Source of the DNA: Adiantum capillus-veneris
Taxonomy: Eukaryota > Streptophyta > Polypodiopsida > Polypodiales > Pteridaceae
Assembly (NCBI GenBank): GCA_014529385.2
Contig: CM043959.1
Location: 10,568,809 to 10,632,808 of the forward strand
DNA: 64,000 bases
Reading direction: 5' to 3'
The notes below the pieces were generated by a model. It was not told the DNA's origin. It did no database searches and saw only the letters and a list, made by a program, of their open reading frames with translations. The position numbers and the translations under genes were made by a program. Shown in pieces: positions 12,127 through 22,895 of the stretch (position 1 is the stretch's first letter; each line of letters starts with the position of its first letter).

Positions 12127-12804
12127 CGTATCGATGTAGAGAAGAGGGAAAGAGAGAAGAGAACTCCAGAATTCCAAGGGCAACACAACGATGGTAGAGA
12201 TAGACTTGGAGATGGAGATGGCTTGAAGATAAGAGCTTGAGGGAGAGAGGTTGAGGGAGAGAAGGTAACTCCAACATCAAAGCAAAAGAGCTTCCACTTC
12301 TGAGAGTGTGTTTTTGTCTCTTCAAAGTGAGGGGAGAGGGGTCTTTATATAGGCTCTCAAGGCCAGCTAAGAATAGAGGGATAAGTTCGCGTACGTTCGC
12401 GGCTCCCAAAAAAAAAAACAAAATTGTGGACATGGATTCCGATGCACGATTTCGGTTCTCCAATTTTAGAAGAAGCTTGGGTTCCAAGACAAGAACTCTA
12501 AACTTAACTCCCTCCTCTCTTTTTTCTAAAAATACTCCTCTTTTCCTAAAATTCATCTCCCTTTTCTAAAATTACTCTCTCTTTTCAAAAGAGTCAACTC
12601 TTATCTCTAGATACAATCTTGAGGCTTAAGTTTCTCATCAACCTTATTGTTTTCAAGTGAATAAAGACCATAAGTAATAGTTCTAAAGTCCGATTTTCAA
12701 TCCGATCATTCCGTTTGAACGCATTATGACTTAACAAAATGCAAACCTTAAATATTTGCAAAGTGCATAAAATACTTTTATTAAAAAATGTTGGGTACAT
12801 TACA
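12127..12804 (-). repeat. Possible LTR segment (minus strand), left end not found
   Basis: On the minus strand a purine-rich tract (GACGAGTGGGGG, 12805-12816) is followed by TGTAATGTACCCAACA starting at 12804. This is the normal look of a polypurine tract and LTR start. A TATA box lies about 450 bp further in. No second copy is in the window, so the call is tentative. It would suit the 3' end of the gag remnant at 13.5-14.2 kb. Confidence 0.4.
12343..12352 (-). promoter_or_regulatory. TATA box, minus strand
   Basis: CTATATAAAG lies upstream of the MAPKQ exon with spacing suited to a promoter. It falls inside the LTR-like segment ending at 12804, so it may be an LTR promoter. Confidence 0.5.
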
Positions 12805-12815
12805 CCCCCACTCGT

Positions 12816-13437
12816 CATAGAGGCACTTACATGATCCATCTTTTTAATTTATACACAGTATCTAGGATCTCTTTGAAAATATATATGCTTGCCTAGATTT
12901 GGAGTCTTCTCGACAGCTTGCCTAATCGGGAGACGTGTCTCGTGTTGGTATACACAGATGACATCATGGTTTCAGGTACATGGATTTAGTATGTACAAAC
13001 TCCCCCCCTTCCAATACTCATTAGATACATACTCCTTGTCCCTAACGTGCACCAAGATTATCCACCTTATCAGAAAATATTTGATTCAGCTAGATACCAG
13101 GAGGACTTGGAGATAGACGACATGAGAGCTTGGCACAAAGATGGCTTTCTAGAGAGATTATCTTCTCAAATCAACAAAGAATGGATATGTGATCAAGAAT
13201 GCCTAAATGGACACTCATTTATCCCATGAAATACGATGTGCTATTGGTCAAATGTGGACATCACTGTATCACCTAGAGATTGAGAGTACCAGATTTACAA
13301 GAATACCAACAGAGGCCAAGATTTTCCAATTTTATCATATAGAGCCAGACACAAAGTTCCATCACACATGTCATTGTTCGATATACTATGAGATATGAAG
13401 TCGCTTTCAATCTCTATTTAGAGAGATGCAACAATAT
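12816..13437. other. Unassigned sequence
   Basis: Short ORFs exist on both strands (for example plus 13047-13229), but none has a recognisable motif. A plus-strand VYTDDIMV reading near 12945 looks like an RT motif in isolation, but nothing around it supports that. Confidence 0.3.
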
Positions 13438-13585
13438 GACCAACAATGCCTCTTCTATCAGAAGTGAATCCACAATGAAGTGGAGTGTCGAGGCTCAAAA
13501 TATTTTTGTTCATTTTGAAACATTTTGAGCCTGAATACTCCACTTCATTGTGTATTCAATTGTTGTAGAAGAGGCATTGTTGGTC
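13438..13585. repeat. Fold-back: 64-bp inverted repeat
   Basis: The left arm 13438-13501 (GACCAACAATGCCTCTTCT start) and right arm 13522-13585 are reverse complements with about 8 mismatches, separated by about 20 bp. The right arm belongs to the gag remnant, so a short inverted duplication of gag sequence created the hairpin. Confidence 0.88.
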
Positions 13586-14175
13586 GTACTGTTTTCATCT
13601 CTTGTGACCTCTTCGTAAGCCTTACACTTGTCAACTAGATACAATGCTTCTCTAGTGACTTTCTCAAACATGGTGCAGGTTTTCAAGTGTAGGTCCCTTT
13701 TTAGATTCTCATTTCTCAAGCCCTCTATGAAGAGAACTGATAATATATCATCTTGTGGTACCTCACTACTAATAAGATATCTCTCTATGTATTTTTTGAA
13801 TCAAAGAAAATCTTTCTTCACTTTTTTGTTCTCTTTTTGTTTAAATGCATAGATATGGGACACTATGTTGTGCTTGACTCCCCTTTTAGAGAATTCCTCA
13901 ACAAACTCTTACATAAAGTGCTCTATGTTGAAAAAATATATCTTGTTCAATGCTTGGAACCATGTTAAGGCCGTTCCTTCAAATGTTAACCCAAATCCTT
14001 CGCAGTGAGTATAGAAATCCACCACTTGTTTATCTCTCTCAAAACTTGTTTGAAGAGTAAAACATGTGCATATGGATCCTCTGACCCATTGTACTTCTTA
14101 GAAACACACTTCACTACTTGATATGTTCACATCCGTCATGTTTTGGCAACCATTTTCACAACTCCATGTTAGCAA
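13510..14175 (-). pseudogene. gag: gag remnant of a giant Tat-like element
   Basis: The minus strand encodes peptides matching the gag of elements E and F. A piece near 13980-14160 corresponds to the CEGFGL / LTWFQ region. IVSHIYAFKQKE comes next, and the piece 13719-13510 reads GLRNENLKRDLHLK, TREALYLVDKCK, against GLRNADLQKDLHMK and TKEALYLVDNC in F. Stops and frame changes separate the pieces. The primer-like site at 14181-14194 lies just upstream, so this is the 5' end of a third element, lying unusually close to its primer site. Confidence 0.75.
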
Positions 14176-14180
14176 CAAGC

Positions 14181-14194
14181 TAACTCGGATACCA
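14181..14194 (-). other. Primer-binding-site-like sequence, minus strand
   Basis: TGGTATCCGAGTTA resembles the tRNA-iMet complement TGGTATCAGAGC. It precedes the minus-strand gag remnant. Element E inserted about 13 bp upstream of it. Confidence 0.5.
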
Positions 14195-14377
14195 TTTTTT
14201 GGAGCTCTCATTGTAAAAACATTTATTATTTTGATGAATTGGGAATATTGTAACTCCTATTTTCCGGATAACCTTTGTAATTGATGAGCCGGGGCTACAA
14301 GCTTCCAGATTGTATCACTTGTCTTTAGTTAGAACTCCCAGATTATTAGTTTTGGTCACCAAAAACCTTGGCTAAGG

Positions 14378-14385
14378 TATAAAAG
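14378..14385 (+). promoter_or_regulatory. TATA box in the E LTR
   Basis: TATAAAAG within GGTATAAAAGCC lies about 165 bp into the LTR. Transcription would start near 14410. Confidence 0.7.
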
Positions 14386-14523
14386 CCAATTTTTGTAACT
14401 TTTTTATAAATTTTGGATAATAGAAACATAGCGTGAGCTAACCGCACTCACTTATCTCCTTCTTGCGCTTCTTACTCCCTCCCTAGTTGTCACATTTCAG
14501 TCGCGTCTGTTGCATTGCAATTG

Positions 14524-14532
14524 CAGGTAAGA
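14524..14532 (+). other. Splice-donor consensus in the E LTR
   Basis: CAG followed by GTAAGA, with the boundary at 14526/14527. Downstream of the TATA box it could start an intron that removes the leader with its palindromes before gag. The matching place in the F LTR has GCAGCATATC without GT, so this donor is not conserved. Confidence 0.45.
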
Positions 14533-14726
14533 GCTCTACGCATTGACGTAAGCATTTCACAGTATTTCGTAGATTTTAACGTCGCCGACCCATGGCCTAA
14601 TTTTATCATAAGTAGGAATTTACATTTCAAAATCAAAAACTAAGTATAGGCAGGATATTGGAGCATCATTGCTAAGCATTTAGATGCATTCTGGGTCGAA
14701 AACGACTAGGTCAAAAACTCACTGTT

Positions 14727-14740
14727 GTTAATAATCGTGA
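14727..14740 (+). repeat. Half-site of the E palindrome inside the LTR
   Basis: GTTAATAATCGTGA matches the left arm and core of the E palindrome; the right arm is replaced by TTTTTTCAC. The F LTR has its own arm at a comparable place, also followed by TGATTTT and then CAC. Confidence 0.65.
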
Positions 14741-15077
14741 TTTTTTCACTTGACCTAAAGTGAGATCTGAGACCATAACCATGTATACTTAGGTCTTATA
14801 AAAATGTCCTAGAAGTTTCGTAACGTTTGGATGTCGTTTGATGCTGTAATGGATGTGATTTGTTTGCCGATGAACGATTAGCTTTTGGTGATTTTTGTCA
14901 TTTGAGTGTAGCCTGAGTTAGATGCGAGTTGTTTGTTGTTTTCCAAGAGATTGACAACCTCTTGTAGCCTCTATGCACTAGTCGAGCCAGCTTCATTCCA
15001 TGGATTGACAATTATATTCGTGGTTCTCGCTATGTCTGCAATAAGATAGGAGTGAGGTTAGACACCCATTCCACATT

Positions 15078-15095
15078 TGGCACCGCTGTCGGGGA
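15078..15095 (+). other. Primer-binding site of element E (Tat/Athila type)
   Basis: TGGCACCGCTGTCGGGGA closely resembles the TGGCGCCGTTGCCGGGGA site typical of Tat/Athila elements. It lies 2 bp after the LTR. The leader from 15096 to about 16980 has no convincing ORF apart from the palindrome array. Confidence 0.8.
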
Positions 15096-15763
15096 TCAAA
15101 GAGACTTAAACTAGGAAAAAATACGAGCGTCTTGTGAAGTTATCTTTTAACTTCCTCTAGGATCTCCTAGAGTCAAAACTTTCCTTTTGAAAACCGCATA
15201 GCTTAAGATTGACGCCTTTTGCTGTGTAGAGGTAGCTTGGAAGTAAGTTGTACTTGCTAAGTATCTTTAGGATTTTAGGATTGTAGAATTAGATTAGAAT
15301 TTTGAGAATGATTGATGGACAAGACAAGTCTTAAGATCAAGGCTCAAAAAACAATAAAAAACAAGAAAATAAGTGTTTGTGGACACTTTTCACAACCCCT
15401 TTGCAGTAGAACCTAGGAGAGTAGAATCCGAGGTGGACTCAGAACATTGCTCTCTCCAAAAGAAGCAATTGTGAGTTGTTATGTGAAGTTATAGAATTTC
15501 AGGTCTATGGCTAGAAATAGCACCATAACACTGACAACCACTCAATCCAACTGGGGAGTATGCTTAAAAGTTGTATGAACCAGTGGGTAAGCTTATGGAC
15601 GCATTACGATAAAAATTTCAAGAGTTTGCAAAAACTCAGATTATTTACGTTTTCTTGACATTTTAGGCAAAATTAAGTTTTAACATGAATCAAAGGCTTA
15701 AAATAGCTCATGGAAAGACTGTGCAAGGAAAAAGTTCAAAAAAGTGTTCAATTTAGGCTTAAA

Positions 15764-16631
15764 GTAAATAATCGTGATTATTTACTTTCAGTTCAAAAGT
15801 GACCAAGATTGATACCAGAGACTCTATGCATGTGTATAAACAACTTTTGTAAAGGCCCATAGAATTTGGATCACCAAATTGACCAAAAACTAAATTATGT
15901 ACTGACTTTTGAGAACTTGAGTGTAAGTTGAGAAAATGTTGTTCAAACTCAATGAAACTTGACTTATTGGCTTATACTGATGTGATAAACATGTGTACAT
16001 GCTCAGGTTGATAAAAAAGATGCAAAAATTTACCATAAGTAAATAATTGCGATTATTTACTACTGTCCCATTTTTCAACGTTTTTTACCAAGTCAGCATA
16101 TCACTAGCTTTAGCATGTTCTATTAACCTCACAAATTTGGTAAGATTTGGATCATTGGATTGAAAATTGTGGCCAAATTTGCAAAGTCAGTCTGTAGACA
16201 CAAAACTATTGACCACTTGAACAAAAATTATCCAAACTTGTTGAAACTTGGCTAGGGGACTCAAGTTAAGCTGCCTAACAAATCTGTGTTAAGATTGGAA
16301 CAAAAACCTGCAAAAAAATAGCTAGAGTAAATAATCGTGATTATTTACATCTGTTACAAAAATTGATATCCTTGCACATTAGAGTATACCACAAGGTCAA
16401 GAATATCAAGTAGACCACACAAATCAATTTTTGTAAAATTTGGATCACAAAAGGAAGACATAAGCCAAATTCTTGAAAATTGAGTCTACGAACACGAAAC
16501 AGATGATAACTTAAAAGAATTTTGTTCAAACTTAGTGAAACTAGTCTAGAGACCTTAACACGTTGCATACTTGGCAAATCAAGCCAAAAAGTGTCAAAAA
16601 CTGAGAGAACTAAATAATCGCAATTATTTAC
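15764..16631. repeat. Leader palindrome array of element E
   Basis: Four 22-bp palindromes with arms GTAAATAAT and ATTATTTAC lie at 15764-15785, 16039-16060, 16327-16348 and 16610-16631, spaced 275, 288 and 283 bp. A lone right arm is at 15639-15648. The cores read CGTG, TGCG, CGTG and CGCA, each one transition from CGCG. The DNA between them is a diverged tandem repeat: phrases like TTTGGATCA and TTGTTCAAACT recur at similar offsets. The same palindrome recurs at 33251-33835. Confidence 0.9.
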
Positions 16632-16993
16632 TACTGCTTCGCAGAGATAGACTTTTTGACTTTTAAACTTGTACAATAAGACCATTGGGCAATTTTGGAT
16701 TCAATCGGATCCAAATTGGTACATGTTCACTCAGTTTTCAGATTGTATATTAGTCCTTGGACTTTTTGCAAAAGTAGAATCTTAAAGTCTCAATTGCTGA
16801 CTCACTTAGCTCGATTTGAAGTGATACACATAGACCAGTCTCACGACAGTTAGCAAGAATTGTACAGTCTTTGTGAAAGAATAGATGACTTGATCAAAAT
16901 TGATACAGAATCAGGTTTGAGACAAGAAATTTAAATCTTGACAGAAGTGCAATCAAGTCAAGTGGAAGAAGTTGATAACCAGTCAATCCGACG

Positions 16994-17255
16994 GTGAGTA
17001 CTCTATTCAGAGCTTCACAAGTCTATATGAACCTTAGATCTAGTCGTATACTAGCAAATCAAGGCATATTTGGAGAGACTGCTAGTAGAGTATCCATCGA
17101 AGAAAGTGTGAATCAAGGAAATCACTTGCACACTATCCTTAAAGAAGTCTCAGACACTTTCAGAATCAACATCTAAAATTTCTTCCTATTTGACTCAATC
17201 AGAAACCGGAACGACAGTGCGTTATAAGCATATACTCTCTTTTTATAGGACTAAT
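16994..17255 (+). pseudogene. gag: gag N-terminus of element E, before the copia insertion
   Basis: An open stretch from 16994 (STLFRASQVYMNL) runs to a stop at 17176. The following frame (LTQSETGTTVRYKHI) then continues across the copia insertion into QVYLDPNEKSIP at 22.9 kb. This matches the SLNPLNDSKFTVI and VYFDYRGRKC order at the start of F gag. The exact gag start is not clear. Confidence 0.5.
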
Positions 17256-17447
17256 TGTTGGGGTATAAAGCCCAATGTGGTTGCCCAGGTAAGTGGGTGG
17301 GCCGCCAGGTATGTACACATATTCTTTTGTAAAAACCTAATAAGAACTCACTATGCTCTACACATTACAGTAGAGAGAGTTCACCATATCATCGTGCTCT
17401 TCTTCTCGCACTCTCTCTCGCGTCGCACTTTCACTCGTACTCCTTCA
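17256..17447 (+). repeat. 5' LTR of the copia element
   Basis: 192 bp. By eye it differs from the 3' LTR at seven positions, all transitions, plus a 1-bp indel, about 96% identity. Confidence 0.95.
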
Positions 17448-17449
17448 AC

Positions 17450-17461
17450 TGGTATTAGACC
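17450..17461 (+). other. Primer-binding site of the copia element
   Basis: TGGTATTAGACC follows the LTR after 2 bp and resembles the tRNA-iMet complement. Confidence 0.7.
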
Positions 17462-18544
17462 TCAGATCGAGGCTCGGGGTAGCATTTGCAGGTAGCCAGA
17501 GTCACCTACTCAGATTGGAGTGAGATTCGACAGGCAAAGACACAGCCCCAAATCCTGTGGGATAACCCGAAGGGCCTGGTGTTCTCAGAATTTCATTCTG
17601 AGGTCATCTCGGCCACCGTTCGGCTTTGACAAAGTTCTGTGCATGCCATTTTCGACTACGTGGTCTCGGCGGGTGCAGATCTGCCTCTGCAAATTTGGGG
17701 TTTCGGCCTACGATTGCAGGTGCTGAGGATATCTGCACTTCCAGAGTGCTAATTTGTGGCTGTCTACACAACAAAGGACAGCTCATAGTTCTTGGAGGCG
17801 TGTCACATACGACACGGACGCACCTACACACAGACTGTAGGCGACATTCACTAGTTCATCAGGTAGCTTGTGTTTGCTGCTGGATATTCCAGATTTCATC
17901 CTGACATTGCAAGTACTTCCACATGGAATGTATTGTCGAGATGATGTATGCCTATTGAGGGTTTGCTGGCTGTGAGTCACGCAGCAAACAACCGCTGCAG
18001 CGGTTACAGCATACAGTGGGAAAGTTGTGGATGTATGAGTTTGTGGGAAGTCTATGTATTGTCAAATTTATTGCAGCCTTTGTTGAGGGTCGAGTGAGGT
18101 TTTATTGAGCTGGGGGATTCTCGAATGTTGAGATCCTTTCGGTGATACAGGTCTTGGAGTGATCCCTCGAGCACCCTTAGATAGGCAGCTAGGATGTATT
18201 GACTGTGAGTTAGACAGTTGGGATTGCATCTTTTCTTTACTACCATTGAGGCATTGTCGCAGTCTATGCTTACAGGACAGTGACAGGACAGTGAGAGACG
18301 GTACAGGTGCTGGACAGGTTTACCCACAGCTTACACTGTTAGAGAGACAGTGGTTTTTTGAGCTGTTTTTGGTATGTTTTTTAGTACACCAGAGCCATTT
18401 TACAAAGGAGACTCTGCCAAAATTTCTGCAGAATCTGAAGCTTTCTTGGTTCATTTGACAGGTTGATATTGGTTCAGAGGTCAGTTTACAGGGAAAACTC
18501 TGTCGAATTTTTCCCAGGAAAGTAAACTACTGTGAAGCGTAGCT
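17462..18544 (+). other. Long leader of the copia element
   Basis: About 1.1 kb separates the primer site from gag, long for an element with LTRs under 200 bp. It holds several short ORFs without recognisable motifs. Nothing else is seen. Confidence 0.6.
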
Positions 18545-21500
18545 ATGGCTGGATCACAGGACACTGCTCTTTACAATATCAAGAAGCTGGATGGAACCAA
18601 TTTCCCATTGTCGAAGAAGCAAATTTGGCACGTGTTGGTACAAAAGAAGCAGATAAAACCTATAAAGCTCAAGAAGCTGGATGGAACCAATTTCCCATTG
18701 TGGAAGAAGAAGATTTGGCACGTGTTGGTACAAAAGAAGCAGATAAAACCTATAAAGCTCAAGGGGATAAAACCACAAGATATGGATGAAGATGAATGGA
18801 GCGAAATGGATGAATTGGCACTTTCTACCATTATGCTGACTTTGGCAGAAAGCGTTTACTTCAATGTAGCAGATGAGATGTCTACTTATGAAGCATGGAC
18901 AAAGCTGAGTGATCTTTATGAGAAGCAGAGTGCAGCTTCACAGGTATACTGGCTTAAGAATCTTGTTGACTTGAAGATGAAAGAAGGGACACCTATGTCC
19001 AATCATCTGAATGAATTCAACACCATCTACAGTTAGTTGTCAGCTCAAGGTGTCAAGTTTGATGAACCTATTAGAGCTATGTTCCTGTTGATCACATTGC
19101 CAGAAAGTTGGGACACTTTTCTCACAGCTTTGAGTAATTCTACACCTCCAAATGGTTTGACCATACCAGGTGTAGAAGGCAGTCTGCTTACTGAAGAAAC
19201 CAACAGAAAGACAATGGACAAATGCAAAGGAATAGCCTTAGTTGTTAGGGGAAGGACCAAAGAAAAGTACAAAGGTGGAAAGAGGAATCAATCTCATAGC
19301 AAGTCCCGCAGTGCTAAAGGCAAGAGTGACATAGAATGCTACCATTGTGGCAAGAAGGGTCACATGAAAAGAGACTGCAAAGAATGGAAAGCAGAAAAAG
19401 GCAAAGAGAAAGCTGAAGACCATGGTGAGAAGAACAAGTCCTCAATGAAGATTCAAGAAATAAATGTGACAAACACTGTTGCAGAGGATGACAGTCTAGT
19501 GTCAGGAGACATCTACTTCTTGAAGAATACAATGGAATCAGCTCTTCTTACAGCATCTGATGGAAATGCACTAAGTGACTGGATTATAGACTCAGGGGCA
19601 TCACTTCATGTGTCTCCAAACAAGGAGTGGTTTACTTCTTATGTAACAACTAAAGATCATGTTCGGCTAGGCAATGGGCAGACATGTGAGATCTTAGGTG
19701 TTGGAGATGTTCAATTGAAGTTTCAGAATGGCTCTTCTTTCACGTTGAAGAATGTGAGACATGTTCCCGCAATTACAAAGAGCTTGATCAGCACAGGTTT
19801 ACTTGATGATGCTGGCTACATCACCACTTTTGGACAGAACATGTGGAAGATATCCGAGGGTTCTATGATAGTAGAACATGGAGTAAAGTCTGGTGGACTT
19901 TACATGATTTATGTATCAAATGTCTCTAAAAATGTAATCAATGTAACTGAGTAGCCGAACGTTTCTTTGTGGCATAGCCGGTTAGGACATATGCCCAAGA
20001 AGGGAATGGAAATCTTGTCTCGTTCTGGTTATTTGCCTGGCTTGTCATTTAATGATTTTGAATTCTGTGAACGTTGTCTGTATGGTAAGCAAACACAGCA
20101 GCCACATAAGCATAGAAGCAGTAGAAGAGATAAACAGTTGGCACTTGTTCATAGTGATTTGTGTGGACCTATGCCTAACCTATCTCTAGGGGGAGCTTCT
20201 TACTTTATGACATTTATAGATGATTACTCGAGGAAAGTATGGGTTTACTTTCTCAAGCACAAGGTTGAAGTGTTTAGTGTTTTCAAAACGTTTGTGAAAC
20301 TTGTGGAGAATCAGAGTGGCATTGAAGCTTAAATGCTTACGCACTGACAATAGTGGAGAGTATGTTTCAAAGGCCTTTCAGGACTTTTGTGAGTCAAAAG
20401 GTATAAAACGTGAACTTACTGCTCCTTACAATCCTCCTCAAAATGGTGTTGCTGAGAGGATGAATAGGACCATACAAGAGAAGGTCAGAAGTATGTTGTC
20501 TAATGCACATCTGCCAAATGGGTTTTGGGCTGAAGCTGTAGCTGTTCATCTTATAAATAGATCTCCTAGCAAGGTTTTGCAGAAGGATTTAGTGGCAGAG
20601 ATGGTATGGTCAGGCAAGGTGCCCTCATACAAGCATCTGAGAGTCTTTGGTTGTGAGGCATATACTCACATTGCAAAGGAATTTAGGAACAAACTTGAGC
20701 CAAAGAGTAGAAAGTGCATCTTTCTAGGCTATGGTAATTCTGGTGAGATGGGGTACAGACTTTGGGATCCCGAATCCAAAAAGGTTATCCGCAGCAATGA
20801 TGTTCACTTTAATGAAGCCAAATATCATTCTAAACCAGAGAGGGTTGAGGAGATTAGAAGAGTTGTCTTCCAAGAATATGGACATGCACTTACAAGACAA
20901 AATGTCAGGGCTCAAGAGGAGCAAGGACAGGATAGAGTGGACCCACAGGTTGTGGCTGAGCCTAAGCCACCTATTTTGCGTAGATCTGGACGTATCACGC
21001 GACCTCTTGATAGGTTTGTTCCATCTATGAACTATGGCATGTTGACTAATTGCAATGAGCCTTCATGTTACAAGGAAGCAGTGCAAATGAAGGACTCCGA
21101 GAATTGGCAATTGGCCATGCAGTCAGAGATGATAGCTCTGCATAAAAACCAGACATGGAAGCTAGTTAAATTACCACAGGGCAAAAAGGCTCTACCTTGT
21201 AAATGGGTTTACAGGTATAAGATCACCGCTCATGATAGTCAGCCAAAGTACAAAGCAAGTCTTGTTTCCAAGGGCTTTAAGCAAGAACAAGGCATTGACT
21301 TTGACAAATTCTTCTCTCTGGTGGTCAAGATGACTACATTGAGATGCTTTCCTGCATTGGTTGCCATATTAGATTTGGTGTTGCACCAAATGGATGTCAA
21401 GACAGCGTTCTTGCATGGTGATTTAGATGTGGAAATTTACATGCAGCAGCCAGAAGGGTTTGTTGAGAAAGGCAAGGAAGATTTGGTATGCCAGTTGTTA

Positions 21501-22610
21501 AAGAGTTTCTATGGCTTAAAACAATCACCGACGGCATGGTACCATAAGTTCCACAAGTTTATGCTTTCTCAAGGCTACAAATGTAGTGAGTTTGATCACT
21601 GTCTATATACAAAGAAGGCTAAGGATGGCAGTTGACTGATCCTTATTTTGTATGTGGATGACATGTTGATTGCTGGCAAGTACTTGGAAGAAATTTCAGC
21701 TTTGAAGTCAAAGATGGCAAAATCGTTTGACATGAAAGACATGGGTGAGGCAAGTCATATACTTGGTATGTGCATTGAGACAGACAGATCAAAGAAGTTG
21801 ATTTGGTTATCTCAAACAGAGTATATTGACAAGGTTTTGCAACGTTTCCATATGGAGAAGGGAAAGGCATTGAGTGTTCCATTGCCACCATATGTGAAAC
21901 TTAGCAAACAAGATTGTCCTGTGTCTGAGGAAGTACAGGCTGAAATGGATAAGATTCCATATTCGTCTGCAACGGGTAGTTTGATGTATGCAATGATTGC
22001 TACTCGCCCAGACATTGCATTTGCAGTGGGAGTAGTAAGTCGATACATGTCAAACCCAGGCAAGAAACATTGGGAGGCAGTGAAAGGAATATTGAGATAC
22101 CTGAAAGCTACAAAGAGTATGTGTATATGCTATGGGAGTCATGAGCTAAGTGTAAAGGGTTTTACAGACTCAGATTATGCGGGTGACTTAGACAAGCGAA
22201 GGTCTACGTCAGGGTATGTCTTTACATTGGCTGGTGGAGCAATATCATGGCGTTCTAGATTACAAGATTGTGTTACTCAGTCTACTACAGAGGCTGAATA
22301 TGTTGCAGCATCAGAGGCATGCAAAGAATCAATTTGGCTTAATCGACTAGTAACAAATTTGGGAATCAAAGAAGAGATGCCTCTGTTATATTGTGATAGT
22401 CAAAGTGCTATACAATTGGCTCGCAATCCAGTTTATCACTCAAAGACAAAGCATGTGGATGTGAACTATCATTTCATCAGGGAAATGCTCGAGGATAAAC
22501 AACTTCAGCTTGTCAAAGTTCACACCATAGAAAATCCTGCTGATCTACTTACAAAAGGACTTCCCTCAGAGAGCTTTGCGCATTTTTGCAAGCAGTTAGG
22601 TGTAGGGTAG
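18545..22610 (+). pseudogene. gag-pol: gag-pol polyprotein of the copia element
   Basis: The order of domains is: gag (LDGTNFPLWKKKIWHVL, ALSTIMLTLAESVYFNV), CCHC knuckle CYHCGKKGHMKRDC near 19340, protease DWIIDSGASLHVS near 19590, GAG_pre-integrase WHSRLGHMPKKGM near 19970, integrase (HSDLCGP, FIDDYSRKVWVYF, RTDNSGEYVS, NGVAERMNRT), RT (KWVYRYKI, LHQMDVKTAFLHGDL, YGLKQSPTAWY, YVDDMLIAG) and RNase H (DSDYAGDLDKRRSTSG, TEAEYVAASEA, KTKHVDVNYHFIRE). Stops are TAG at 19034, TAG at 19952 and TGA at 21633. A frameshift lies near 20320 inside the integrase. Catalytic motifs are otherwise present. Confidence 0.95.
18581..18760 (+). repeat. 90-bp tandem duplication in copia gag
   Basis: Units 18581-18670 and 18671-18760 are almost identical and in frame, doubling a 30-residue block (KKLDGTNFPL to IKPIKL). 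The few differences (TCGAAGAAGCAAA against TGGAAGAAGAAGA) change Ser to Trp. Confidence 0.95.
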
Positions 22611-22688
22611 TACACCACTTCTCTACATCTCTTGTATATTAGCTTGTATAGTAGCTTCTCTCACACTTAAAGTACCACATTGGACTTT

Positions 22689-22699
22689 AAGTGGGAGGT
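22689..22699 (+). other. Polypurine tract of the copia element
   Basis: AAGTGGGAGGT sits directly before the 3' LTR start. Confidence 0.85.
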
Positions 22700-22890
22700 T
22701 GTTGGGGTATAAAGCCCAATGTGGTCGCCCAGGTAAGTGGGCGGACCGCCAGGTATGTACACATATCTTTTGTAAAAACCTAATAAGAACTCACTATGCT
22801 CTACACATTACAGTAGAGAGAGTTCACCATATCATCGTACTCTTCTTCTCGCACTCTCTCTCGCGTTGCACTTCCGCTCGTACTCCTTCA
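22700..22890 (+). repeat. 3' LTR of the copia element
   Basis: 191 bp, ending TCCTTCA at 22890 and followed by the target duplication CTAAT. Confidence 0.95.
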
Positions 22891-22895
22891 CTAAT

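Larger units (their letters stand above)
14212..15075 (+). repeat. 5' LTR of element E (864 bp)
   Basis: It starts TGTAAAAACATT and ends CATTCCACA just before the primer site. It contains a TATA box, a splice-donor consensus and a palindrome half-site. The F LTR is 862 bp and shares TTCCAGATTGTATC (14303-14316 here, 35913-35926 in F) and TTGCATTGCA, which shows the two elements are related. The five bases to the left are CTCAT, the expected target duplication; the other end is off the window. Confidence 0.8.
17256..22890 (+). mobile_element. Ty1/copia element (TNT1-like), complete with target duplication
   Basis: A 5,635-bp element has 192- and 191-bp LTRs, both starting TGTTGGGGTATAAAG and ending TCCTTCA, flanked by CTAAT at 17251-17255 and 22891-22895. 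The order gag, protease, integrase, RT, RNase H is that of copia. The polyprotein resembles TNT 1-94-type products. It carries three in-frame stops and one frameshift, so it is inactive, but it is much better preserved than its host element E. Confidence 0.97.

Noticed and set aside
12930-12965. RT motif VYTDDIMV on the plus strand
   Set aside because: No other RT motif in any frame nearby; likely chance.
14181-14194. tRNA gene or fragment
   Set aside because: Only a primer-site-like stretch; no cloverleaf, A box or B box. The other TGGTATCAGAGC-like sites are also primer sites.
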